NCBI RefSeq assembly: GCF_034111725.1
Contig: NZ_JAWUWR010000009.1
Coordinates: 6,280 to 70,279, forward strand
DNA from: Thalassolituus sp034111725
Lineage (GTDB): Bacteria; Pseudomonadota; Gammaproteobacteria; Pseudomonadales; Oceanobacteraceae
Length of the DNA: 64,000 nt
Direction: 5' to 3'
Shown: positions 28,353-37,142 of the stretch, in pieces
Numbering within the stretch: the stretch's first letter is position 1
Layout of the letters: every line of letters begins with the position of its first letter
Position numbers and translations under genes: made by a program
The notes under the pieces: generated by a model
Told to the model about the DNA's origin: nothing
The model's input: the letters and a program-made list of their open reading frames with translations, nothing else
Database searches by the model: none

Positions 28353-29225
28353 TCAGTGAATAGGTCGATCCCTGCGTACCGTAGTATCCTCACCCGAACC
28401 CGTCGGTACACTGTCAGTTACGACAGGACTTGCCGTGGAATTTGCCGTGAACTCAATAATTCCAACACTGATGTTATCTTTACCGCCACACTGATTTGCT
28501 TCATCTATTAAACGATAACAACACTCCAATGCAGGACGGTGGGTTGCCAATACATGCTCTAATTCTGAATTATCGAAATATTCACTCAAACCATCGCTGC
28601 ACAGTAACAGCAATGAGCTTTTGTTTAACTTTAACGATTGAATTGTTGGCTCAACATCTTCAGTAACGCCTAGCGCACGGGTGATGTGGTTGCGAACATT
28701 ACTGACCCTAGCCTGCTCTTCAGTTAAGGCGCCCGCATCTATCATGTCTTGTACAACGCTGTGGTCTTTCGTTATTTGAACGATGCCAGCGGTACTCCAC
28801 ATATACGCCCGAGAATCGCCCACATGAGCCACCACAAGCTGATCCTGCCACACCAACGCTAGCACGAGCGTAGTCCCCATGTGAGCAAACTGAGGATTCT
28901 CATGCTTAGCATCGATAATCGACTGATTAGCGTGATTGATAGTATTGTGAATTGCAGAGTGAATCATCAAATTCTGCTGGTCGGGTGTGCAAGCTAAGAA
29001 TATGGGAGTAATCAAACCATCCAAAACCTGGCTGAAAGTCTCTACTGCAATTCGGCTCGCTAGCGAGCCGCCGCTGTAGCCTCCCATGCCATCGGCAATC
29101 ACCACATATCCAAACGGCAGGGTTGCATCCGCGTGCCAGCGAATTGCATCTTCGTTTTCATCCCTAACCCGCCCAATATCGGTTTTGCCATTGACTGCTA
29201 GGCGCACGCCTGCGGTATTGCTCAT
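28353..29225 (-). CDS. pppA: PP2C-family protein phosphatase, T6SS-associated (PppA/Stp1 type)
   Basis: A serine/threonine phosphatase of about 290 residues. Metal-binding motifs are present: GRVRDENEDAI, VIADGMGGYSGG, GDSRAY, LLCSDGLSEY and GGKDNISVGI. A short Ser/Thr/Arg-rich tail follows. In threonine-phosphorylation-controlled T6SSs, PppA reverses PpkA phosphorylation of the FHA protein Fha and switches the machine off. That role is inferred here from the linked fha and hcp genes. The start at 29225 (MSNTAGVRLAVN) is preferred; 29237 is possible. It is the only phosphatase in the window and is separated from the main T6SS operon. Confidence 0.88.
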   Translation of the reverse strand: MSNTAGVRLAVNGKTDIGRVRDENEDAIRWHADATLPFGYVVIADGMGGYSGGSLASRIAVETFSQVLDGLITPIFLACTPDQQNLMIHSAIHNTINHANQSIIDAKHENPQFAHMGTTLVLALVWQDQLVVAHVGDSRAYMWSTAGIVQITKDHSVVQDMIDAGALTEEQARVSNVRNHITRALGVTEDVEPTIQSLKLNKSSLLLLCSDGLSEYFDNSELEHVLATHRPALECCYRLIDEANQCGGKDNISVGIIEFTANSTASPVVTDSVPTGSGEDTTVRRDRPIH

Positions 29226-29476
29226 CATTAATTCCATGTCTTAGATTGACCATGCTAGCAATTTGCGAGTGTTCTGCGCGCTATTTGCGTGGCTCAAATT
29301 AGGTTTGGCAAAATTAAAACAAAATTAGCTCGTCTCTGGTAGGCTGTTGTTGCATCAAGCGTAAAGAATTTAACCATGGTTGATTTTACGGAGGGGGTTT
29401 TGCATAATCCCGCCTGCAATGGAAGCATAGGTTATGCTACAGGTGTATCTAATAGAGTAGGGACGCGAAAGAGGTT
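29226..29476. other. Divergent promoter region between pppA and the RAYT-like gene
   Basis: About 250 AT-rich bases between divergent genes. I see no sigma-54 site with correct 12-base GG-GC spacing and no clear sigma-70 pair. Confidence 0.3.
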
Positions 29477-30205
29477 ATGGCTAGACTGCCGCGAATTAAT
29501 ATAGCCAACATTCCTCAGCATGTTGTTCAGATCGGGCACAACAACCTGAACTGTTTTTTTGATGACGAAGACTACGACTTCTACTTAGCCTCGCTTAAAA
29601 AAGCTGCCGATCAATACGACGTCAATATTCACGCCTACGTATTACTCCCTAACGCCGTACAAATAATCGCTACACCTAATATCCCACAAGGCATCTCATC
29701 TATGATGCAATCGCTGGGACGCCGCTATGTACAATATATAAACCATCGCTACCAACGCTCAGGAACACTATGGGCTGGTCGTTATAAATCCAGTGTTATT
29801 GACTCCGATGCCTACCTGCTTACCTGTTATCGTTACGTTGAACTAAAACCTATGTACGAAGGCCTGGTCGACAGCCCAGAGCTGTATGCTTGGTCTAGCT
29901 TCAACTACCACACAGGTCGAGAATCCAGCGATCTTATTGCCGATCATCGCTTATTTATGAACCTTGGCGATACTCACGAAGATAGAGCCGATGAATACAG
30001 CGCTATGTTCCGCTTCCGTTTTGACCGCATGCTGCTCGACTATATTGCCGAGACGATAAAACTCGGACAAGTGTTAGGTGGAGATCGATTTACGGAAAAA
30101 ATCGAACAAATTGCCAACCATCGCGTTCGTCCTCTAAAACGTGGTCGCCCAAAAAAGAAAGGCATGGATGAGAAAAGCAATTCTTCAGACACGACCCCTG
30201 TGTAA
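29477..30205 (+). CDS. RAYT/Y1-transposase-like protein lacking the HUH motif
   Basis: A 242-residue protein of the REP-associated tyrosine transposase (Y1_Tnp) family, normally a single-stranded DNA nuclease. The fold is clear: MARLPRINIANIPQHVV, DFYLASLKKAADQYDVN, MMQSLGRRYVQYINHRYQRSGTLWAGRYKSS and CYRYVELKP. The catalytic HxH, usually in a PNHVHL context, is replaced by PNAVQI (residues 58-63), so both metal-binding His are gone. The candidate nucleophile Tyr120 remains, but the following Asn is Lys. The C-terminus adds a basic tail (RPLKRGRPKKKG). It has a ribosome binding site (agagg) and looks maintained, so it is probably a domesticated DNA-binding protein rather than an active transposase. 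Confidence 0.8.
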   Translation: MARLPRINIANIPQHVVQIGHNNLNCFFDDEDYDFYLASLKKAADQYDVNIHAYVLLPNAVQIIATPNIPQGISSMMQSLGRRYVQYINHRYQRSGTLWAGRYKSSVIDSDAYLLTCYRYVELKPMYEGLVDSPELYAWSSFNYHTGRESSDLIADHRLFMNLGDTHEDRADEYSAMFRFRFDRMLLDYIAETIKLGQVLGGDRFTEKIEQIANHRVRPLKRGRPKKKGMDEKSNSSDTTPV

Positions 30206-30244
30206 GCCCTATTTTTGACAGAAACATTGGTAAAGAAACAATAT

Positions 30245-30272
30245 AAAAAACGGGGCGAATGCCCCGTTTTTT
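30245..30272. terminator. Bidirectional intrinsic terminator
   Basis: Stem aaaaaacggggc/gccccgtttttt with loop gaat. It lies between the RAYT-like gene (plus) and the second GLUG gene (minus) and has a T run in both directions. Confidence 0.92.
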
Positions 30273-30295
30273 ATTACTTAAAATTGATCAAACAA

Positions 30296-33106
30296 TCACA
30301 CACCACAAGCAAGCCTTTGCTTACGCATGAACAGCAAGCCGCCACATAGCATTAGCCAGAAGAAACTCAACGCTCCGCCGCTCTTTTTACTGCTGGTTGA
30401 ACCGGTATTTCCTGGGGCAGAGTCAGTTATTTCGGGCTCGACGACCGCTGGAACATACACCCAAAAAGTAATCGAAGCCTCAGCACTGAGCGGTGGGTAA
30501 TGGTTGTCTGTCACCACAACCGATACCGTGTATTCACCCTCAGATAAATCAGCAGAATTAAGGCTGATACGGTTATCCGATTCTGTTGTTCTGGTGATGC
30601 CTTCGTACGTCCAGGTAAGCGTATGACGATCACTTTCATCAGGGTCGGTAATGGTGGCGACTAATACGATGTCGCCATCACCTGCCATGATATTCCCCAC
30701 ATCAAGATCATCTTGCATTAAGGTCAGCGTCACACTTGGCGCTTGGTTAGGGTCAAGAACCCCATCGGCATCGCCATCGCGATAAACAATGCCGTTAATG
30801 ATTAAACCGGGTAATTGTGAAGAGGTACCGAAATCCCACAAGGTGTCATCCCAAGTGGCATACAGCGTATTATTCACAACGCAGTCGTCGGTGTTATCGC
30901 TAGAGGTTGGGCATTGTAATTCGGCGAGCGTGGCACCAAAGTAGTTGTCTCTTTCTGATTCTAAAGCACTATTTAGCTGGCCGGAGGTGTCGGTAGCCCA
31001 ATAGCTGTTGGTGATCGTTACGCCAACTTCGCCATAAAAACCCAACACCCCCCCTTCATAATCATCCGTGGCGGTCACTAACCCCGTAGATAATGAATTA
31101 GAAAGCGAGGAGTTTAAATATAAAAATCCAGCGATACCACCGACATTTCTGGAGCCATTTACAGCCCCGGTAGCAAAGACGTTCGCAATTGAAACTGATA
31201 AATCTGTTATTCCAATCAAACCTCCGACAATTTCACTACCTGATACCGATCCGGTACTGTAGCTTTGTTCAATTGTCGCCTTGCCATAGGCATAACCAAT
31301 CAAACCACCGACATAGTAACGGCCTGCAATACTCATTAACTTGCCGGTTAGCCCAACATTTCGGATCACAGCATTTGCGCCATGAACATCACCGAATAAA
31401 CCAACTTCCTCGGCACTGACGCGATTAATGTATAAATTTTGAATTTGGTAACCATTCCCTTCAAAGATCGCGGTAAATGGATTCTCATAACTACCGACCG
31501 GCTCCCACCCTTCTCCATCATTCCAATACGCGTCATTCTCATCCATCACGCCATCGGCATTGGTGTCGAAATCGAGATTCGTCGTCAACTCATACCCAAA
31601 ACAACGCGATTGAAGCAAACCGTCAAAAAGCGCTATAGGACAACCAACACTATCCACACTTCCGCCAGCGATTAATGTACGGCCAGTACCTGCAAGGTTA
31701 TAACGCATTGCGTTAAGCTGTTCGAGACTAGACACCTCGATTAAACCATCCGAATCCGCATCCGCATCTGTAATACCGTCGTTATTATCATCGGTGTCAT
31801 CATTGTTATTAATACCGTCATTATCAATATCGTTAGGGTAACCATCCAATGTTAGGTCTGAAGACTCTTGGCAACTGCTATCACAATCATCAGCCCAGCT
31901 ATCAGGGTAACCATCTAAGTCTCCATCCTGCCAAGCCGCAGCACTATTCGGGAACTGGTCCAGAGCCAAACCGCTGTCCGCAATGCACTCCTTCTTACAA
32001 CCTAGTGTCCATGTATCTGGATGCCCATCACTGTCACTATCAACAGATGCCGCGCGATTGCTGGGAAAATCATCATCCTCATCTAATGAACCATCACCGT
32101 CACTATCGCGATAGGTGGTACCGCTCAAAATTAAACCGGGGAGCTGACTACTTGTACCAAAATCCCAAACGCCACTATCCCATTCGGCATAAAGCGTTTG
32201 ATCTACCACGCAGCTTGTATCGTTGCCACTAACAGGACACTGCAGTTCAGCTAGGGTGGCCGCCGATACCGAGGTACTACCAATACCCGTTGTATCAACC
32301 GCCCAATAACTATGGGTGAGAACAGAGCTATAGGAAACACCCACTAAACCGCTGACAAAAGAATTACCCGTCACCGCGCCAGTGGCGAAACTGCTATTAA
32401 TGGTGCTATCAGAGAAGTAGCCAACTAGGCCGCCCACATACTGATAACCGGTCACCGCTCCGCTGGCGTAACTGTTGTTAATGACACTACTGTCGAGGTA
32501 GCCAGCCAAGCCGCCCACATACTGATAACCGGTAACGACGCCGGTAACGTAACTCTGCTCTATCCTTGCTGCGCTCTTTGCATAGCCCACTAGCCCACCA
32601 ACGAAGTAATCTCCCTGTACTTGCATCATCTCGCCGGTTAATCCGATATTACGCAGCTGAGCGGATTCGCCTGAGATAACTCCAAATAACCCGACTAAAG
32701 TTGTACCTCTGCGGTTGATAAATAAGTTGCGGATTTGATGCCCGTTTCCGTCGAAAGTAGCCTTGAATAGAACCGAGAGGTTACCAATCGGCTCCCACCC
32801 TGCACCGTCATTCCAATAGGCGTCATTCGCATCCATCTTGCCATCGGCATTAGTATCGAAATCCAGAGTGGTCGTGAGTTCAAAGCCAATACAGCCATCT
32901 ACCGGGCAGCCGGTGCTATCACCATACAGGCTGGTGCCGTCGAGGTTATTACGAATTTCATCGAGGTCGGCCAGGCTGTTAATTTCGATCAGGCCATCGT
33001 CGTCTAGATCGTAGTCGGCACGGCCTGCATCGATAGCATAAGCAGTCGGAAGTATGAGAGAACCGAGAATGATCGGTATTAATACGCGGAGTGTGGTGAA
33101 GGCCAT
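30296..33106 (-). CDS. GLUG-repeat/calcium-loop surface protein with GlyGly-CTERM (paralogue 2)
   Basis: An intact 936-residue homologue of the amber-interrupted gene at 14539. Order of parts: signal peptide (MAFTTLRVLIPIILGSLILP), DYDLDDDGLIEINSLADLDE module, GLUG repeats, Asp/Cys calcium-loop repeats (DSDGDGSLDEDDDFPSNRAA and on), a second LIEVSSLEQLNAMRYNLAG module with GLUG repeats, a PKD-like beta domain, and the GlyGly-CTERM tail (SSKKSGGALSFFWLMLCGG with a basic end). Such proteins go through the Sec and type II pathways and are cleaved or anchored by rhombosortase. A role in adhesion or matrix is likely but unproven. The start at 33106 is set by aaaagga upstream and conservation among the paralogues. 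Confidence 0.88.
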   Translation of the reverse strand: MAFTTLRVLIPIILGSLILPTAYAIDAGRADYDLDDDGLIEINSLADLDEIRNNLDGTSLYGDSTGCPVDGCIGFELTTTLDFDTNADGKMDANDAYWNDGAGWEPIGNLSVLFKATFDGNGHQIRNLFINRRGTTLVGLFGVISGESAQLRNIGLTGEMMQVQGDYFVGGLVGYAKSAARIEQSYVTGVVTGYQYVGGLAGYLDSSVINNSYASGAVTGYQYVGGLVGYFSDSTINSSFATGAVTGNSFVSGLVGVSYSSVLTHSYWAVDTTGIGSTSVSAATLAELQCPVSGNDTSCVVDQTLYAEWDSGVWDFGTSSQLPGLILSGTTYRDSDGDGSLDEDDDFPSNRAASVDSDSDGHPDTWTLGCKKECIADSGLALDQFPNSAAAWQDGDLDGYPDSWADDCDSSCQESSDLTLDGYPNDIDNDGINNNDDTDDNNDGITDADADSDGLIEVSSLEQLNAMRYNLAGTGRTLIAGGSVDSVGCPIALFDGLLQSRCFGYELTTNLDFDTNADGVMDENDAYWNDGEGWEPVGSYENPFTAIFEGNGYQIQNLYINRVSAEEVGLFGDVHGANAVIRNVGLTGKLMSIAGRYYVGGLIGYAYGKATIEQSYSTGSVSGSEIVGGLIGITDLSVSIANVFATGAVNGSRNVGGIAGFLYLNSSLSNSLSTGLVTATDDYEGGVLGFYGEVGVTITNSYWATDTSGQLNSALESERDNYFGATLAELQCPTSSDNTDDCVVNNTLYATWDDTLWDFGTSSQLPGLIINGIVYRDGDADGVLDPNQAPSVTLTLMQDDLDVGNIMAGDGDIVLVATITDPDESDRHTLTWTYEGITRTTESDNRISLNSADLSEGEYTVSVVVTDNHYPPLSAEASITFWVYVPAVVEPEITDSAPGNTGSTSSKKSGGALSFFWLMLCGGLLFMRKQRLACGV

Positions 33107-33118
33107 GATCAGAAACAT

Positions 33119-33157
33119 CCTTTTAATGTGTGATGGCGAATCATAGGATTGGCCATC
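33119..33157 (-). promoter_or_regulatory. Leader hairpin of GLUG paralogue 2
   Basis: Inverted repeat gatggcgaat/attggccatc (33132-33141 and 33148-33157), ten pairs with one mismatch, about eight bases before the ribosome binding site. Sequence differs from the other two leaders while position and pairing are kept. Confidence 0.55.
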
Positions 33158-33604
33158 GTGTTCCAGCGCTTACATTGGGTAATTTTGATTAGGTAGAACG
33201 ATACCAAATTTGGGCGGCAATTAAAGCAAGAAAAACCGAAACAAGCACTCCAATTCGTTTTATTCAATACGAATTTAAATCATATACTTTGAGCAATACT
33301 GTTGTTATACAATCCCCACCAATAGACATAAAACGCCATCTTCGAAATTAATTTTATTAAAAGGGGTCAGAGTCATTTGGGCACAAAAACTCACCTTAAT
33401 TCATCAATAATTCGCCGAAATTACGACTAAACCGCCGAATGTTGTTTGTTATTTATACAATCTATAAAAGGGGTCAGAGTCGAGATACCTGCCTAAATCG
33501 TTGTAAATTTTAATTCGTGCCAGAGTCGATTAAATTAATGAAAAACAGGGGTTTAAACCATAAATTAAATTTGTTTTACTCTGCACCACTTGCCGTATGG
33601 GCAG
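33158..33604. other. AT-rich intergenic region upstream of hcp
   Basis: About 450 AT-rich bases without a gene. It holds two copies of the aaaaggggtcagagtc element (listed separately) and the region where a sigma-54 enhancer-binding protein would be expected to bind. I see no further palindromic operator. Confidence 0.45.
33359..33481. repeat. Pair of 16-bp direct repeats, aaaaggggtcagagtc
   Basis: Identical 16-mers at 33359-33374 and 33466-33481, 107 bases apart. A partial third copy (cagagtcga) lies near 33523. The ggggtcagagt motif commonly appears beside Y1/RAYT-type transposase genes in gammaproteobacteria (from memory), so this may be a relic or target of such an element. The RAYT-like gene at 29477 is the obvious link. 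Confidence 0.55.
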
Positions 33605-33620
33605 TGGCTCTTTCATTGCA
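33605..33620 (+). promoter_or_regulatory. Sigma-54 promoter of hcp
   Basis: The sequence tggctctttcattgca matches the sigma-54 consensus TGGCAC-N5-TTGCA with a single mismatch and the required 12-base GG-to-GC spacing (GG 33606, GC 33618). Transcription would start near 33631, leaving a 57-base leader before hcp. RpoN control of hcp is established in several T6SSs. No activator gene is visible in the window. Confidence 0.75.
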
Positions 33621-33687
33621 TTTTAATGAAAAGTCGATGACCGAGCCTGATGGAAATAGTCTTTAAATAACATAGAGGAATTGTTAA

Positions 33688-34176
33688 ATGGCGATTTATA
33701 TGAATTTCAACGAAAAGTCTCCAGCTGGTAACGTTACCGCAGCCGGCTACGAAGACTGGATTGAAGTTGACAGCATGAGCTTTGGTGTTGGCCGCTCTAT
33801 CAGCATGCAAGCTGGTGCAATGGCTAACCGTGAAGCTTCTCGTCCAAGCATCAGCGAAGTGACGATCACTAAGCCTTTAGACGCTGCTTCTGGCGGTCTT
33901 TTCAAAGCATCTGTAACGGGTGACTCAGGCGTTAAAGTTGAGATCCACGTAGTTCAAACTGGTGCTGAGAAAGTTGAAAAGTACGCAGTTTACAAACTAG
34001 AAGACGTTATCATGTCTTCTTACAGCGTTAGCGCTTCAGCTGGCGGTGCTCCACAAGAGTCTATCTCTTTAAGCTTTGCAAAAATCGAAGCTGACCTGAC
34101 TCACGCAGACAAGACCAACAAGAACACCAAGAACATGAAAGTTGGTTACGATCTAACGACTGCTAAGCCGTTATAA
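33688..34176 (+). CDS. hcp: Hcp, T6SS inner tube protein
   Basis: A 162-residue Hcp of the Hcp1 type, whose hexamers stack to form the T6SS tube and carry effectors. Typical features are MAIYMNFNEKSPAGNVTAAG, EDWIEVDSMSFGVGRSI, the extended loop (AMANREASRPSISEVTITKP), and YKLEDVIMSSYSVSAS followed by PQESISLSFAKIE. A strong ribosome binding site (gagga) precedes the ATG. Codon choice looks tuned for high expression compared with neighbours. It is first in line before vgrG, behind a sigma-54 promoter and followed by hairpins that may reduce readthrough. Confidence 0.97.
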   Translation: MAIYMNFNEKSPAGNVTAAGYEDWIEVDSMSFGVGRSISMQAGAMANREASRPSISEVTITKPLDAASGGLFKASVTGDSGVKVEIHVVQTGAEKVEKYAVYKLEDVIMSSYSVSASAGGAPQESISLSFAKIEADLTHADKTNKNTKNMKVGYDLTTAKPL

Positions 34177-34239
34177 TAAGAGAGCTTTTCTCTTATTAAG
34201 CAGGGGGGCTCTCAGGCAATGCCGGGGATTGCCCCCTGT
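34175..34239 (+). terminator. Hairpins between hcp and vgrG, likely partial terminator
   Basis: Two hairpins. The first, aataagaga/tctcttatt (34175-34197), overlaps the hcp stop. The second is a GC-rich element with caggggg/cccctg and ggcaat/attgcc arms (34201-34238) and a poor T run. They probably stabilise the hcp mRNA 3' end and lower vgrG expression. Confidence 0.5.
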
Positions 34240-34327
34240 TCCGTTTAAGATTTACAGCATAAATAAACCATAAAGGACGCGCATTTCTCATTGCGCTAAC
34301 AATCACATATAACGTGGTGACAAGGTC

Positions 34328-36214
34328 ATGTCGGTACTCAGCCAGAATAAACGCCTCATTCAAGTCGATACTCCGGTAGGAAAAGACGCCTTTACTGTGT
34401 CGGAATTAATTGGTGATGAGTATATATCGGATCTTTTCCGCTACACCCTAGAATTGTTTTCAGACAACCATGATATCAATCAAAAAGATATTGTTGGCAA
34501 AGACATCACAGTATCCATTCTTGCCGATGGCGAAACGACTACTCGCTATATTAATGGTTACGTCAATCATTTAGCCATGCTCGACGTCAACGACGAAGGA
34601 TTGCGTCGTTATCGCTTGGAGATGGTACCCGGCCTTTGGTTTACCACCCTTGGTTCGAAAAACCGAATTTTTCACAAAAAGAACGTGAAAGACATTGTTA
34701 GTGAAGTTCTGGGCGAATATTCAAAAGTCGTTACCCATCAATTTAAGCCGACGGGTTCTTATTTAGTTCGCGAATATTGTGTGCAGTTCGACGAGACCGA
34801 CTTTGATTTTATTTCTCGCTTACTAGCCGAAGAAGGCATTAGCTATTACTTCACTCATGATGATGGTAAACACGAATTAGTACTTGCCGACGACATGCAA
34901 GACTACTTTGACGCGGCCTCTGAAAAAATCGAATACGATGGTGGCGGTACGCAACCGACCAAGCACACCATTCACAGCTGGCAACGCAGCTTTAATTATC
35001 ATACTGGCGGTTTTGAATTTAAAGATTACAGCGAATTCACCACCACGAAAGATAACAAGCAAGTCGTCAAAACTAAGTCACCGCTTAACAGCGTGTCTGA
35101 CTTCACGACCAGTGGTTACGGTATTTATAACTACGAAATAGATGGCGAAAATAAGCACAAATTCATCGACGCGCAAAATAAAAGCGCGAGCGAAAAAGCG
35201 ATGGAAGCCCACGAAGCAGGCTTCGATGTCGCCCAAGGCACCAGCGATGTCGTGACATTAGCCGCCGGTGGTCGTTTTGAGATAGATCACTCGATTACTT
35301 CTGAATCGGGTAAGTACTTACTTACGCAGGTTCATATCGTTGCTCGCGACGGCAATGATCAAGATACACATTTTTCCAACCGCTTTGTGTGTGTACCTAA
35401 CGGCGTTATCGTACGGCCTAAGCACAATAACTTTGCGAAGAAAATTCATACACCACAAATTGCGACCGTAGCCGAAGTTAAAGCCACCGGCAGCGATAGC
35501 TCTAGCGACGTACTAACCCAAGTAAAAGTAACCTTTCCTTGGAATACCGTTCAAAATTCTTGCTGGGTACGCGTAGTACAACAATTTGCAGGTAAAGGCT
35601 GGGGCGCAAATTTTGTACCGCGCGTTGGCCAAGAAGTGGTTATCAGTTATATCAATGGCGATCCAGATCGCCCACTCGTCACTGGTGCGGTCTATAACGG
35701 CACCAACGATGGTCCTAATTACACCGCGACCCAAAGTGGCTGGAAAACCGCCATCAAAGACAGCAAGTTTAACGAATTGCGCTTTGACGATAAAAAAGGC
35801 GACGAAGAAATCTACATGGAAGCAGGTAAAGACCACAACTGGGTGGTGCATAACGACCAGACTGGCCTTGTCGAAAATGATCAAACCTTAACCATTACCG
35901 AAAACCGCACCGCAACTATTTCGAATGGTAACGATACCCTAACGGTATCTAAAGGTGATCAAACCACCAAAATTGATGCGGGTAACCATACTCTGAAAAT
36001 AGCGAAAGGCACCTCCACCATTGATGCAATGGGGGCGATTAAAATCACCTCAAAAACATCAATCGAATTAAAAGTGGGCGCCAACACCATTAAAATCGAT
36101 CAATCAGGCATCGAAATTAAAGGCACTATGGTGAAAGCGAAAGCCAGCGCAATGGGCGAAGTATCTGCCGGTGGTATTCTCACCGTGAAAGGCGCTCTGA
36201 CTAAGATTAACTAA
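34328..36214 (+). CDS. vgrG: VgrG (TssI), T6SS spike
   Basis: A 628-residue VgrG forming the trimeric spike on the Hcp tube. The gp27-like half contains FTVSELIGDEYISDLFRYTL and DETDFDFISRLLAEEGISYY. The gp5-like OB domain has VTFPWNTVQNSCWVRVVQQF and GWGANFVPRVGQEVVISYIN with GDPDRPLVTGAVYN. The C-terminal beta-helical needle ends around residue 628 with repeats of the TISNGNDTLTVSKGDQTTKI kind. There is no C-terminal toxin extension, so it is a cargo VgrG. Effectors are likely carried by the PAAR and neighbouring genes. Confidence 0.96.
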   Translation: MSVLSQNKRLIQVDTPVGKDAFTVSELIGDEYISDLFRYTLELFSDNHDINQKDIVGKDITVSILADGETTTRYINGYVNHLAMLDVNDEGLRRYRLEMVPGLWFTTLGSKNRIFHKKNVKDIVSEVLGEYSKVVTHQFKPTGSYLVREYCVQFDETDFDFISRLLAEEGISYYFTHDDGKHELVLADDMQDYFDAASEKIEYDGGGTQPTKHTIHSWQRSFNYHTGGFEFKDYSEFTTTKDNKQVVKTKSPLNSVSDFTTSGYGIYNYEIDGENKHKFIDAQNKSASEKAMEAHEAGFDVAQGTSDVVTLAAGGRFEIDHSITSESGKYLLTQVHIVARDGNDQDTHFSNRFVCVPNGVIVRPKHNNFAKKIHTPQIATVAEVKATGSDSSSDVLTQVKVTFPWNTVQNSCWVRVVQQFAGKGWGANFVPRVGQEVVISYINGDPDRPLVTGAVYNGTNDGPNYTATQSGWKTAIKDSKFNELRFDDKKGDEEIYMEAGKDHNWVVHNDQTGLVENDQTLTITENRTATISNGNDTLTVSKGDQTTKIDAGNHTLKIAKGTSTIDAMGAIKITSKTSIELKVGANTIKIDQSGIEIKGTMVKAKASAMGEVSAGGILTVKGALTKIN

Positions 36215-36225
36215 TTGAGACAAAC

Positions 36226-36810
36226 ATGAGTGATCTAATCAAAATTCAGGCCTTAACCGCTGATGAGTTGCTAAAAGAGTTCGAATTTACAGAACCCGAA
36301 GCCGAAGACGTTGTTATTCCGGATACCGCACCGCAAATCAGTATTGAGCGCCTAATCGCTGCAGGATTTTATGCCGACGCCATTAAATTGCTGGCGCACG
36401 GCTTGCCAAAGCGCGAATCCGTTTGGTGGGCTTGCCTAGCAGCCCGCAAAGCTCAAACCGCCGAAACCAGCGAAGACAACATCAACGCCTTATTAGCCAC
36501 CGAGGCGTGGGCGAAAAAACCCACCGAAGAAAATCGTCTGCGTTGCAAAGCATTGGGCGAAAAAACCCAATATAAAACCGCCGCTAGCTGGGCAGCGACC
36601 GCAGCCAACTGGTGCACAGGAAGCATGACGCCACCGGGCGAACCTGAAGTTCAGCCACCACCGTTCTTATACGCACACGCAGTGGCCGGATGCATCACCC
36701 TCGCCGCGGCAACCATAGACCCAGAAGCCATCGACGATTATTACAAACACTTTTTAGCCCAAGGAATAAACCTTGCCCGTGGCGGCAATGGTTTAATTGA
36801 GGAGGCATAA
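36226..36810 (+). CDS. T6SS-associated protein, DUF6931-like
   Basis: A 194-residue soluble protein between vgrG and PAAR, 11 bases after vgrG and three before the PAAR gene. It is acidic in the first 45 residues, then Ala/Trp-rich helical (LIAAGFYADAIKLLAHGLPK, ESVWWACLAARKAQ, WAATAANWCTG). It resembles the DUF6931 family as I remember it, which occurs in vgrG-PAAR gene sets. An adaptor or chaperone role in loading PAAR or effector onto VgrG fits the position but is inference. The family assignment needs a profile search. Confidence 0.6.
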   Translation: MSDLIKIQALTADELLKEFEFTEPEAEDVVIPDTAPQISIERLIAAGFYADAIKLLAHGLPKRESVWWACLAARKAQTAETSEDNINALLATEAWAKKPTEENRLRCKALGEKTQYKTAASWAATAANWCTGSMTPPGEPEVQPPPFLYAHAVAGCITLAAATIDPEAIDDYYKHFLAQGINLARGGNGLIEEA

Positions 36811-36813
36811 ATA

Positions 36814-37107
36814 ATGGGAAAACCTGCTTCGCGTATCACCGATATGCACGTCTGCCCAATGTCATCAGGGCCAGTACCCCACGTTGGTGGCCCCATCGTA
36901 TCGCCCGGCGCACCAACCGTATTAATAGGCAATCTACCCGCCGCGACTGCTGGCAGCATGTGCGTATGCGTTGGCCCACCAGATACCGTAGCCATGGGAA
37001 GCACCACCGTATTATTAAGTAACAAACCCGCCGCTCGAATGGGTGACTCAACCGCGCATGGCGGGAAGATAGTGCTGGGATGCCCGACGGTGTTGATTGG
37101 TGGGTAA
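36814..37107 (+). CDS. PAAR-domain spike tip protein
   Basis: A 97-residue stand-alone PAAR protein that caps the VgrG needle. It has repeating Pro-Ala-Ala-Arg-like units (GNLPAATAGSMCVCVGPPD, NKPAARMGDSTAHGGKIVLG) and His/Cys positions fit for the single metal at the tip (MHVCPMSSGPVPHVGGPIV). No toxin extension. It follows its predecessor closely, and the effector candidate starts 35 bases downstream. Confidence 0.93.
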   Translation: MGKPASRITDMHVCPMSSGPVPHVGGPIVSPGAPTVLIGNLPAATAGSMCVCVGPPDTVAMGSTTVLLSNKPAARMGDSTAHGGKIVLGCPTVLIGG

Positions 37108-37142
37108 TTTTTAAATATTTGTAATTATATAGGGACATTAAT

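Noticed and set aside
29477..30205. Active insertion sequence
   Set aside because: No terminal inverted repeats or target duplications are seen and the catalytic HUH is absent.
34328..36214. Evolved VgrG with a toxin extension
   Set aside because: The protein ends with the beta-helical needle at usual length; no extra C-terminal domain.
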